From an uncultured Pseudomonadota bacterium (lineage in GTDB: Bacteria; Pseudomonadota; Gammaproteobacteria; Burkholderiales; Rhodocyclaceae): a DNA stretch of 8,509 nucleotides. A program made the translations under genes and the position numbers. Below, one piece after another: positions 1-5,947 of the stretch (the stretch's first letter is position 1; each line of letters begins with the position of its first letter). Location of the stretch: assembly GCA_903939665.1 (NCBI GenBank), contig CAJAHZ010000271.1, forward strand, positions 1-8,509, in the 5' to 3' direction. The notes beneath the pieces were generated by a model that saw only the letters and a list, made by a program, of their open reading frames with translations, made no database searches and was not told the DNA's origin.

Positions 1-39
1 GATTACGTTTTCACCATAAGGGCGTGATGCACAGATCAA

Positions 40-101
40 AACTGCGCCATTTTCACAGGAACTTATGGCGCAGTTCTATAAACTGCGCCACAATTGCGCC
101 A
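40..101. promoter_or_regulatory. Operator array of the fic gene (four copies of a 10-bp word)
   Basis: The word AACTGCGCCA occurs at 40-49 (+), 66-75 (-), 81-90 (+) and, with one mismatch (AATTGCGCCA), at 92-101 (+). The copies at 66-75 and 81-90 form a perfect inverted repeat around the 5-nt spacer CTATA. The last two copies are direct repeats 11 bp apart, about one helical turn. The array lies immediately upstream of the Fic gene, whose protein begins with a winged helix, so binding by that protein's own DNA-binding domain is the natural inference. The repeats are seen directly; the autoregulation is inferred. Confidence 0.7.
52..82 (+). promoter_or_regulatory. Probable sigma70 promoter of the fic gene
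   Basis: TTCACA at 52-57 matches the -35 consensus at 5 of 6 positions, and TATAAA at 77-82 matches the -10 consensus at 5 of 6. The spacer is 19 nt, longer than ideal. The -10 hexamer starts inside the spacer of the 66-90 palindrome and runs into its right arm, so a protein bound there would block RNA polymerase. Transcription would start near 89-90, leaving a leader of about 40 nt before ATG 130. Confidence 0.4.
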
Positions 102-129
102 CCACCCTATCAAACGGCGCCAACACTGC

Positions 130-1491
130 ATGTCATCCACCACTGACTTACTGAACAGCATTCAGGCATCCGAGAACGGATTGACGCTGGCTGAACTGCT
201 GACTCAACACCCCGGTATTGCCAGGCGCACGGCACAGCGCCTGATTGCGAAAGTGATTGAGGTCGGCCAAGTCACCGCGCTGGGTGAAGGCAGAGCCCGC
301 CGCTACTTTGGCGCGGGCACCCCAACCGGCGCCGACACTCTGGCCGCCAGAACCGATAGTTTTCCCAGCTTTATCCCCCTGTCTGCAGACAGCCAGGACA
401 TCCTTGCTTATATCGGCCAGCCTCTGGAAGCACGCAAGCCCGTGGGCTACCAGCGTGACTTTCTGGATGCATACCACCCCAACGGGACTTGGTACTTGTC
501 CGAGTCACTGCGCCGCCAATTACACAAAATGGGCAGAACCGCTGATGTTGATGAGCCTGCAGGCACTTACAGCCGCGCCATCCTAAACCGCTTGCTGATC
601 GATTTGTCATGGGCATCAAGTAATCTGGAAGGCAACACCTACTCACGTCTCGATACGCGCGAACTCATCGAGCACGGCAGGGCCGCACGTGGCAAGGCCG
701 CCATCGAAACGCAGATGATTCTGAACCACAAGACGGCGATCGAACTGTTGGTCGAAAACATCGACAGTGCCGAGTTCAACCGCTACACATTGATGAACCT
801 GCACAGCGCCTTGGCAGAAAACCTGCTGCCCAACCCTGCGGATGAAGGCCGAATTCGTCAGCATGCGGTGGACATAGGCAAGAGTGTCTATCGCCCTCCA
901 TCCACGCCACAGCAAATCGAAGACGCGCTGGACGCGCTGCTTAGCAAGGCAAACCAGATTCGCGACCCTTTCGAGCAGTCCTTCTTCATGATGGTGCACT
1001 TGCCCTACCTGCAGCCCTTTGCCGACATCAATAAACGCACCTCTCGACTGGCTGCCAATCTGCCGCTGTTCCGCGCCAATCTATGTCCACTGACTTTTCT
1101 GGACGTACCCGAGAAGGCCTACAGCAGCGCCACACTCGGCGTGTACGAAATGACCAGAGTGGAACTGCTGCGCGACCTTTACATCTGGGCCTATGAGCGC
1201 TCGACACAGGAATATCTGGCCATCAAGCAGGATCTGGCAGAGCCCGACCCCATTCGTTTGGCCTGGCGTGACTTCATCAAACAAGCCATTCGTAAAGTAA
1301 TTACCCATCCGGAACTTGACCCGCTCTCCAGCATTCAGCAATCCGTGACGGAGCGTATTCCAGAGAACGAGCAACCCGGTGTGCAGGCACTGATCGTTGA
1401 AGAACTCCGGCGGCTGCACGAGGGCGTGCTGGCGCGCTATGGTCTGCGACCGTCTGATTACGCGGCCTGGAAGGCAGTGCATGGACATTGA
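130..1491 (+). CDS. Fic family protein, class II, N-terminal winged helix, Gln in place of the catalytic His
   Basis: The product has 453 residues from ATG 130. The frame stays open up to TTG 94, but that codon lies inside the operator array, so ATG 130 is preferred although no clear Shine-Dalgarno precedes it. Residues about 1-60 look like a winged-helix DNA-binding domain. SSNLEG at 163-168 fits the class II inhibitory motif (S/T)xxxE(G/N), whose Glu blocks productive ATP binding in Fic enzymes. Residues about 241-258 resemble the beta-hairpin flap (RxxxVxIG then YRPP). The Fic core is QPFADINKRTSR at 295-306: the phosphate-binding N, K and both R are kept, but the catalytic His at the first position is Gln (CAG, 1012-1014). 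Fic proteins usually transfer AMP to target hydroxyls. With Gln here, normal AMPylation is doubtful and a regulatory or altered activity is possible. The C-terminal region after about 360 appears helical. Family assignment is firm; activity and target are unknown. Confidence 0.92.
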   Translation: MSSTTDLLNSIQASENGLTLAELLTQHPGIARRTAQRLIAKVIEVGQVTALGEGRARRYFGAGTPTGADTLAARTDSFPSFIPLSADSQDILAYIGQPLEARKPVGYQRDFLDAYHPNGTWYLSESLRRQLHKMGRTADVDEPAGTYSRAILNRLLIDLSWASSNLEGNTYSRLDTRELIEHGRAARGKAAIETQMILNHKTAIELLVENIDSAEFNRYTLMNLHSALAENLLPNPADEGRIRQHAVDIGKSVYRPPSTPQQIEDALDALLSKANQIRDPFEQSFFMMVHLPYLQPFADINKRTSRLAANLPLFRANLCPLTFLDVPEKAYSSATLGVYEMTRVELLRDLYIWAYERSTQEYLAIKQDLAEPDPIRLAWRDFIKQAIRKVITHPELDPLSSIQQSVTERIPENEQPGVQALIVEELRRLHEGVLARYGLRPSDYAAWKAVHGH

Positions 1492-1540
1492 CGGAGGTGG
1501 GTTCAATTCTGAAGCATATGAAATGACGTGAATGCCATGA

Positions 1541-1741
1541 CGAAAGACGAGGCGACCAGCGCAGACCTTGAACAAAAAAATTACTTTGCCGCAACCGAGG
1601 CAACAGCTACGACTGAAGCAGCAGATGCAAGAACTTCAGGTCATGGAGCAACGGATAAGTAGGGAACCGGGTGGCCAGGTTTCCTTGACCAACCCAGATG
1701 CGCGATCCATGCCGCTAGCAATCGCGTTTAGTGTTGCCTGA
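1541..1741 (+). pseudogene. Remnant of an IS1182-type transposase
   Basis: An open frame with no good start codon runs from just after a stop at 1538-1540 to TGA at 1739-1741. Its translation from about 1589 to 1711 resembles the middle of IS1182-family transposases: a Gln/Arg/Leu-rich coiled stretch, then QVSLTNPDARSM, close to the family's SLTDPDARSM block. In intact family members this is followed by a glycine-rich stretch and the GYNVQ segment; here the similarity stops right after SM (1711) and the frame soon terminates. Both the N-terminal half and the catalytic remainder are missing, so this is a dead fragment. The family call rests on memory of the motif. The junction near 1712-1727 marks a rearrangement next to the end of the convergent small gene. 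Confidence 0.55.
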
Positions 1742-1940
1742 TCACGCTGAGTATCTGGTATGCCTGCCCGTTGAGAAACAGGGTGTGCCGGTAGAGCGAG
1801 ATTTCCTGGATGCGGACCCGTGTCATTACATGCATGCAAAGCTCACGGACGTCGACGCGTTGTTCTCCGTCGTAGATCTGCTGATGTATCGGGCCAGGAA
1901 TGCCTTCTGCCTTGATCAGTAGCTGGTATTGGGTGCCCAT
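1728..1940 (-). CDS. Small protein of unknown function (70 aa)
   Basis: I do not recognise this family. The case for a real gene is translational: the minus strand has AAAGGAG ending 7 nt before the ATG at 1940, among the best ribosome binding sites in the window. The product starts MGTQYQLLIKAEG and ends SVIRQH. It is soluble, with no signal peptide or membrane segment. Alternating hydrophobic stretches (YQLLIK, CMHVMTRVRIQEISLY, HTLFLNGQAYQIL) suggest a small mostly beta fold. It contains two Cys-free thirds and a single Cys in the middle. It is convergent with the transposase remnant, whose frame runs 14 bp into its 3' end, so the C-terminus may have been altered by that rearrangement. A perfect inverted repeat lies just upstream of its ribosome binding site. 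It could be a cargo gene of a lost mobile element; no function is claimed. Confidence 0.55.
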   Translation of the reverse strand: MGTQYQLLIKAEGIPGPIHQQIYDGEQRVDVRELCMHVMTRVRIQEISLYRHTLFLNGQAYQILSVIRQH

Positions 1941-1956
1941 GGCTGTTCTCCTTTGA

Positions 1957-1987
1957 AACTGCGGTGTTCGAGGGGAGCGCCGCAGTT
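1957..1987 (-). promoter_or_regulatory. Inverted repeat upstream of the small gene (operator or leader hairpin)
   Basis: AACTGCGG at 1957-1964 and CCGCAGTT at 1980-1987 are a perfect 8-bp inverted repeat separated by 15 nt. Read on the minus strand, the second arm ends 2 nt before the AAAGGAG ribosome binding site of the small gene. It could be a dimer operator or a leader hairpin affecting translation. Its core AACTGCG is the first 7 bases of the word repeated in front of the Fic gene, which may be chance. Confidence 0.45.
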
Positions 1988-2027
1988 GATGAGAGTCAGC
2001 CTACGCGGGAGATGTGTATAAACCGCC

Positions 2028-2158
2028 GCGCATTGGTAACGGGATGTAAGCGAAAAAGAGTGTCGGTTAGTCAGCGCGCTGTCCGTGGGGGGGCGGCAAT
2101 AGGCAAGGTGCGGCGTATTTTTCAACGATTTGCCGCTTACATCCCGTAACAATTGCGC
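2028..2158. repeat. 131-bp element bounded by 25-bp imperfect inverted repeats
   Basis: The left arm at 2028-2052 and the right arm at 2134-2158 match at 22 of 25 positions when one is reverse-complemented. The inner block ACGGGATGTAAGCG is identical for 14 bp. The 81-bp interior has no supported gene; it holds the palindrome CAGCGCGCTG (2072-2081) and a run of seven G (2087-2093). Weak further pairing of A-rich sequence just inside both arms is visible. I see no convincing target duplication outside the arms. It may be a MITE-like element, the fused ends of a lost mobile element, or a long structured RNA. I do not recognise the terminal sequence. Confidence 0.6.
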
Positions 2159-2163
2159 AAGCA

Positions 2164-2187
2164 AAAGCCGGGGCAACCCCCGGCTTT
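2164..2187 (-). terminator. Rho-independent terminator after the chemoreceptor gene (bidirectional)
   Basis: AAAGCCGGGG at 2164-2173 pairs perfectly with CCCCGGCTTT at 2178-2187 around the 4-nt loop CAAC. On the minus strand the stem is followed by TTTTGC, a short U-tract. It lies 28 nt beyond the stop of the chemoreceptor gene. The plus strand also has TTTCTT after the stem, so it may stop transcription in both directions. Confidence 0.85.
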
Positions 2188-2215
2188 CTTGTCAGGTGCG
2201 GCTGGGCTGAAGGGG

Positions 2216-3742
2216 TCAGCCTGCCAGATTCGATGAGTCGAAACCGACGCGGACGGCGCCCCAGTGACGGCCTTCGATCATGATCGGCACCGACAGATCG
2301 TTGATGACTTCGCCGGTGTCGCGCACGTAAGTCTGGAACAGGGATGGCCGTGTGTTGGCGGCGAGCTTTTTCCCGACCGGGTCATCGAATATGCGTTTGT
2401 GGCGGCAAGCGACCGTATCGATGGCCGGATTGCCGGTCGGCGGATTCGAGAACTTGCTGGTATGTGCGGGCGCGTAGCCCTTGTCGTCGACCGCAAGTGC
2501 GTAGAGGCAGCCCGGGAGTTTGCTCATGGTTTCGTCATAGAGGCGTTGCAGGTCTTTTTCGACGGCCTGATCGTAGTTGGTATTGAAACGCGGCGGGTTG
2601 GAGTTTGCGATCTGCCGGTGATTGCGGTCCCATATGTTGGTGCCGCTTTTTTCAACGGAGGTCAGGACGTCCTTGACAGCGGAAACAAAGCCAAGTGTTG
2701 TCGTCAGCAGACTGTCGTAGGCCGTCCCGCCCGTACGGAAATCGGCCAGCAAGTCCTGAACCGATTCGGTATTGCTGCGTAGGGCCTGAATGCCTGCCGA
2801 CATCTCGGCGGCGGCCTTGCTGGTCTGTGTCGAGCGCTCCTTGATCGTGCCGACGCGACCGGCGACTTCCTGATTGATTGTGTCAAGTTGGGTCACCGCC
2901 CCCGTTACCGAGGAGATCATGTCGCGCAGGTGCGTGAAGTCCACGATGAAACGGGAGAATTGTTCGCTGGTGCGAATTACCGCCTCGTTTGATGCCTCGA
3001 TGCCAGCACGGATCGTCTGGTTTTCAGTTTTTGTGGTGACGACCAGCGAGATCATCGCAGCGGCCTGTTCCTCGATTTCTGCGGTGGCCTTGGCGGTGCC
3101 TTCGGCAAGTTTTCTCACCTCGTCAGCGACGACCGCAAAGCCACGCCCTTGCTCGCCGGCACGTGCCGCTTCGATCGCCGCGTTGAGCGCGAGCAGATTG
3201 GTCTGGTCGGCAATGCCGCGGATCAGTTTGCCCAGTCGGTCTACGACATGGGTGCGCGACGAGAGGTCTTCGATGATGACCGTGAAACGAACCATCTGCT
3301 CGGTGATTGCGGCAATCCGCTGTTGCATGTCGGCGACGTCGGCACTCGCTGTCTCGGCTGCGTCGAGGTTGCGGGCTGCGGTTGCTGCCATGTCGGCAGC
3401 GTTGGTGGAGACCGACGTGGAAAGTTGCGTGACGGACTCGGTTGCCATCGCGACACGGTCGACATCCTGCTGTTGCTTTTCGGCATCGCTGGCGACCGAC
3501 TGTGCATGCCGGTGCAGGCGTGCGGTGTCGATGGCGATTTTTATCGAGATGCTGCGCGTGCTGACGACCAGATTGCGAAAATGCGAGGTCAGTGATCTGA
3601 TCGCGCTGGCCAGCGGGCCAGCCGCTTTGGGCAGCCGTTCCGGCAAAGGCGAATCCATTGCTACGGTACCGAGGGCGATCGATTCGGCACGCTTGCCTAC
3701 TTCGGCGATCTCTCGCGCGCCGCGTGCGGTAACTATTTCCAT
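2216..3742 (-). CDS. Soluble methyl-accepting chemotaxis protein with C-terminal Cache-like sensor module
   Basis: The product has 508 residues; ATG 3742 is preceded by GGGGGAG about 8 nt upstream. There is no signal peptide, membrane segment or HAMP domain, so it should be cytoplasmic. Residues about 50-340 form the long helical signalling coiled coil. The hairpin tip at about 174-220 carries the conserved core QTNLLALNAAIEAARAGEQG followed by RGFAVVADEVRKLAE, which contacts CheA and CheW. After the coil, residues about 400-500 form a globular module: YALAVDDKGYAPAH, then NDLSVPIMIEGRHWGAVRVG, a pattern like Cache/PAS-type sensor domains. Placing the sensor after the signalling domain reverses the usual chemoreceptor order. 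The C-terminus (SSNLAG) lacks the CheR/CheB-tethering pentapeptide. It probably senses an intracellular signal; the ligand is unknown. It lies 86 bp downstream of the nucleotidyltransferase gene on the same strand, with a possible promoter of its own and a terminator behind it. Confidence 0.92.
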   Translation of the reverse strand: MEIVTARGAREIAEVGKRAESIALGTVAMDSPLPERLPKAAGPLASAIRSLTSHFRNLVVSTRSISIKIAIDTARLHRHAQSVASDAEKQQQDVDRVAMATESVTQLSTSVSTNAADMAATAARNLDAAETASADVADMQQRIAAITEQMVRFTVIIEDLSSRTHVVDRLGKLIRGIADQTNLLALNAAIEAARAGEQGRGFAVVADEVRKLAEGTAKATAEIEEQAAAMISLVVTTKTENQTIRAGIEASNEAVIRTSEQFSRFIVDFTHLRDMISSVTGAVTQLDTINQEVAGRVGTIKERSTQTSKAAAEMSAGIQALRSNTESVQDLLADFRTGGTAYDSLLTTTLGFVSAVKDVLTSVEKSGTNIWDRNHRQIANSNPPRFNTNYDQAVEKDLQRLYDETMSKLPGCLYALAVDDKGYAPAHTSKFSNPPTGNPAIDTVACRHKRIFDDPVGKKLAANTRPSLFQTYVRDTGEVINDLSVPIMIEGRHWGAVRVGFDSSNLAG

Positions 3743-3784
3743 TATGAATTCTCCCCCAGGCCTGAGAAACGCGCTGCACTGGCA

Positions 3785-3812
3785 ATTAAATTTGTTTTTC
3801 GCTAAAAGTCAG
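3785..3812 (-). promoter_or_regulatory. Possible sigma70 promoter of the chemoreceptor gene
   Basis: On the minus strand CTGACT (3812-3807, 4 of 6 to the -35 consensus) is followed after 16 nt by TTTAAT (3790-3785, 5 of 6 to the -10 consensus), giving a start near 3778 and a leader of about 36 nt. The gap is AT-rich compared with its surroundings. The same -35 overlaps a very small hairpin (TCAG/CTGA) followed by TTTT just after the upstream gene, too weak to call a terminator. No flagellar sigma28 box is evident. Confidence 0.35.
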
Positions 3813-3828
3813 CTCGCTGATAACGGTA

Positions 3829-5694
3829 TCACATGCGACCGGTCAGGTTGAAATTCGTCGAGACGGCTTTTTGCAGGTTGCTGGCGTGCCTCAGGGATTC
3901 GAGAAGCGCCTTGCGGTCGATGTTGTTCAAAGCGTAGGGGTTGATGCGGTTGTTGGCCGGCTCGCCGCGCGCAAATTGCGCGTTGTGGTGATGCAAACGG
4001 ATCTTCTGCATCAGATCGAAAGCGGCGATCGAGTTGGTGAGGTTGGCGAGCGTAAAAAGCTTCTTTTCAGCTGCGTTGCGGAAACGTTCAACGGTGGCGC
4101 AGCTGCGACTGCCAGTCGCCAGGCCAAGAATGCGGGCGCCATCAACCAGCAAGGCCAGGCCATGCAGCTTGATGTCGAAGCATCCGTCAGCCTTATCGAC
4201 CACGAAATCCCGAAACAGGCCGATCGGCGGGCTGCGCCGCAGGGCGTTCTCGGTCATCAGGTGAAAGAAGCGCTTGTTGTTTTGCACTGCGGTGGTCAGC
4301 CAGTCGACCAGCGCGCTGCATAACGCCCGGTCGCCACACAGCGGACGCATATCGAAGTAGATCGTCGCGTTAAGCAGCGCCTCGGGGGTCGGTGATTCGA
4401 TCCAGCGAGTAAAGCGCTGTCGCCACTCCTTCGGCGTCAGGCAGCACTCCGGATTACTTGCCATGACATTGCCTGAACACAGCGGAAAGCCGCAGCTATC
4501 CAGCGTCTCGTTGACCTTGCGGGCAAACGCCATCATCAGTCGCCGCTTCTCCTCGCGGTCTTCTGCGTCATCGCAGGCGAACACCAGTCCGTTGTCCTGG
4601 TCGGTGTGCAGCGTCTGCTCGTGTCGGCCTTCACTGCCCAGTGCGATCCAGCAAAAACTGTTCATGGCGATGCCGGCGCGTTTTGCTTCGATCTCGACGA
4701 TGCGTTCGACCAGACGATCATTGAGCGTGGACACCTGTCGTGTCAGATGGCCGGCTTCGATACCTTCGCCGACCAGTCCGATGGCCAACTCGCGGATTCT
4801 TGTCGCAGCGCCGACCAGATCGGCGTTTGACTCGGCATTGATAATGATCCGGCGCAGGTCGGAGCTGCCTTGCTGTGCGTGCAGCAAATCCCTGTCTGAA
4901 ATCACGCCGACGAAATGCTCGTTTTTATCGACGATGACGATATAGCGCACACCGAAACGCGACATCGCGACGAGCGCGTCGAAGCCACGGTCGGTACTGG
5001 CAAGGATGACCGGATCGCTTGTCATGACCTCTGCGACCGGTGTGTCCAGGCCGATCTCGGGGACCAGCACGCGGCTGACGAGGTCGCCGTGGGTGAAAAT
5101 GCCGATCGGCTTGCCGTCGCTGGCCACGGTGATGACGCCGGTCCGTGAGCGATGCAGTTCCTGAACCACCTCGCGGATCGTTGCCTCAGGCGGGAGCGAC
5201 ACCACGCCCGGCTTGGGCAGAATGCTCGCCAGTTCGAAGTTCAGACCGCTGCGGCCAGTGGTGCCATCAGCGCTGGCGTGGCTGCGCTGCGCGTAGCCCA
5301 GGCTTCTGCGTACGCAGAAATCATTGAATTCAGCACTGGCCGCACGCAGGCGCGTGATCGCCGCCACCGGGATCAACAGCAGGCGGACGTTGCCGTTGGC
5401 GATGTAGTCGCACCCGGCTGTCTGGCCATCTGCTGCCGACTGCAGCGCTTCCAGCGGGAAGGCTTCGCGGGGAACCAGCGATGCGACGACGCCGGTTTTA
5501 GTCCGGATGTCCACCTTTCCGTCGAGCAGGATCATCAGGTTTTGCAGCGGTGAAGTGTGTGACAACACGCAGCTTTCGCTGTCGTAGCACTTTTCGCTCA
5601 AGGTGGGGGCGATGGTTTCCAGCGTTGCCAAGGGCACAAGGTCGAACGGTGCGTGCGTTCGAAGAATGTCCAGTATGTCCGTTTGCTGTGTCAT
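3829..5694 (-). CDS. cNMP-binding-like / CBS pair / DUF294 nucleotidyltransferase protein
   Basis: The product has 621 residues. ATG 5694 has a weak ribosome site (ACGGA, 6 nt away). Domain order as read: a cyclic-nucleotide-binding-like beta barrel at about 13-125, whose phosphate-binding cassette (around REAFPLEAL, 76-84) is degenerate, so ligand binding is doubtful; two CBS domains at about 160-210 and 223-275, ending THGDLVSRVL and SDRDLL; a GlnD-like nucleotidyltransferase domain (DUF294) with GSEGRHEQTLHTDQD at 353-367, carrying the GS and DxD (D365, D367) metal/nucleotide motif intact; and a C-terminal helical DUF294_C region at about 480-615. CBS pairs usually bind adenine nucleotides, so energy-responsive control of the transferase is likely. 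The substrate is unknown. These proteins are often encoded beside a DnaQ-like exonuclease, which is absent here; instead a chemoreceptor gene follows and the glutamate dehydrogenase gene diverges. The architecture is clear, the biochemical role is not. Confidence 0.9.
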   Translation of the reverse strand: MTQQTDILDILRTHAPFDLVPLATLETIAPTLSEKCYDSESCVLSHTSPLQNLMILLDGKVDIRTKTGVVASLVPREAFPLEALQSAADGQTAGCDYIANGNVRLLLIPVAAITRLRAASAEFNDFCVRRSLGYAQRSHASADGTTGRSGLNFELASILPKPGVVSLPPEATIREVVQELHRSRTGVITVASDGKPIGIFTHGDLVSRVLVPEIGLDTPVAEVMTSDPVILASTDRGFDALVAMSRFGVRYIVIVDKNEHFVGVISDRDLLHAQQGSSDLRRIIINAESNADLVGAATRIRELAIGLVGEGIEAGHLTRQVSTLNDRLVERIVEIEAKRAGIAMNSFCWIALGSEGRHEQTLHTDQDNGLVFACDDAEDREEKRRLMMAFARKVNETLDSCGFPLCSGNVMASNPECCLTPKEWRQRFTRWIESPTPEALLNATIYFDMRPLCGDRALCSALVDWLTTAVQNNKRFFHLMTENALRRSPPIGLFRDFVVDKADGCFDIKLHGLALLVDGARILGLATGSRSCATVERFRNAAEKKLFTLANLTNSIAAFDLMQKIRLHHHNAQFARGEPANNRINPYALNNIDRKALLESLRHASNLQKAVSTNFNLTGRM

Positions 5695-5947
5695 GACTAT
5701 TCCGTGGGCAAGAACAGTGGGAAAAGCGGCGCTGCAAGCTACATCTGATCTGTCGCCAGCTAAAAAGTTGCACGTGATGCACCATTTTGAAACGCGCGTT
5801 GATTATTGTCCATCGTTGCCTTCTCGTTCCTGACAGTGATGTTGGGATGCCCCCTGAAGACAAAGGCAACCGCGCTGGCAAAAATTCCAGCCGCCGGATG
5901 CAGATGCTCATAATATACAAACATGGTCTGTGTGCGAGGAGACGGGA
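5695..5947. other. Divergent regulatory gap between the nucleotidyltransferase and glutamate dehydrogenase genes
   Basis: No supported gene lies in these 253 bp. Two direct TGCAC words start at 5769 and 5778, 9 bp apart. The second begins TGCACCATTTTG (5778-5789), which matches the left part of an NtrC-type box (TGCAC, about 7 nt, GTGCA), but the right half-site is missing. GCTGG (5874-5878) and CCAGC (5887-5891) form an inverted repeat with an 8-nt spacer just upstream of the probable glutamate dehydrogenase -10 box. No clear promoter for the minus-strand gene was identified. Confidence 0.4.
5885..5914 (+). promoter_or_regulatory. Possible promoter of the glutamate dehydrogenase gene
   Basis: CATAAT at 5909-5914 matches the -10 consensus at 5 of 6 positions within a locally AT-rich stretch, and would give a leader of about 27 nt. 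The best-placed -35 (TTCCAG, 5885-5890) is poor and overlaps the right arm of a GCTGG/CCAGC inverted repeat, as expected for an activator- or repressor-dependent promoter. The assignment is tentative. Confidence 0.3.

Noticed and set aside
91..100. CAATTGCGC shared between the fic operator region and the right end of the 131-bp element (2150-2158)
   Set aside because: A 9-base match in two short stretches is within what chance allows, and the wider contexts differ.
94..129. TTG 94 as an upstream start of the Fic protein
   Set aside because: TTG 94 lies within the last operator copy and only a few bases after the predicted transcription start; the winged helix is complete from ATG 130.
1537..1662. 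A 41-codon plus-strand frame starting ATG 1537
   Set aside because: It has no Shine-Dalgarno and overlaps the transposase remnant in a different frame; the Ala/Thr/Glu-rich product looks like an out-of-frame reading of it.
2028..2158. Integron attC site
   Set aside because: The arms lack matched RYYYAAC and GTTRRRY core sites at their ends, and no integrase or cassette array is present.
1916..2176. Open frames of 61-86 codons on both strands across the inverted-repeat element
   Set aside because: They have poor start contexts, cross the inverted repeats and terminator region, and show no recognisable protein features.
2874..3851. A 325-codon plus-strand open frame across the chemoreceptor gene
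   Set aside because: It is the antisense shadow of a clear MCP; its translation is Ser/Ala/Arg-rich low complexity without any recognisable domain, as expected opposite a GC-rich coding frame.
5876..5890. A sigma54-like TGGCA in the glutamate dehydrogenase upstream region
   Set aside because: The required TTGC element at the right distance is absent; the bases are better explained as part of a GCTGG/CCAGC inverted repeat.
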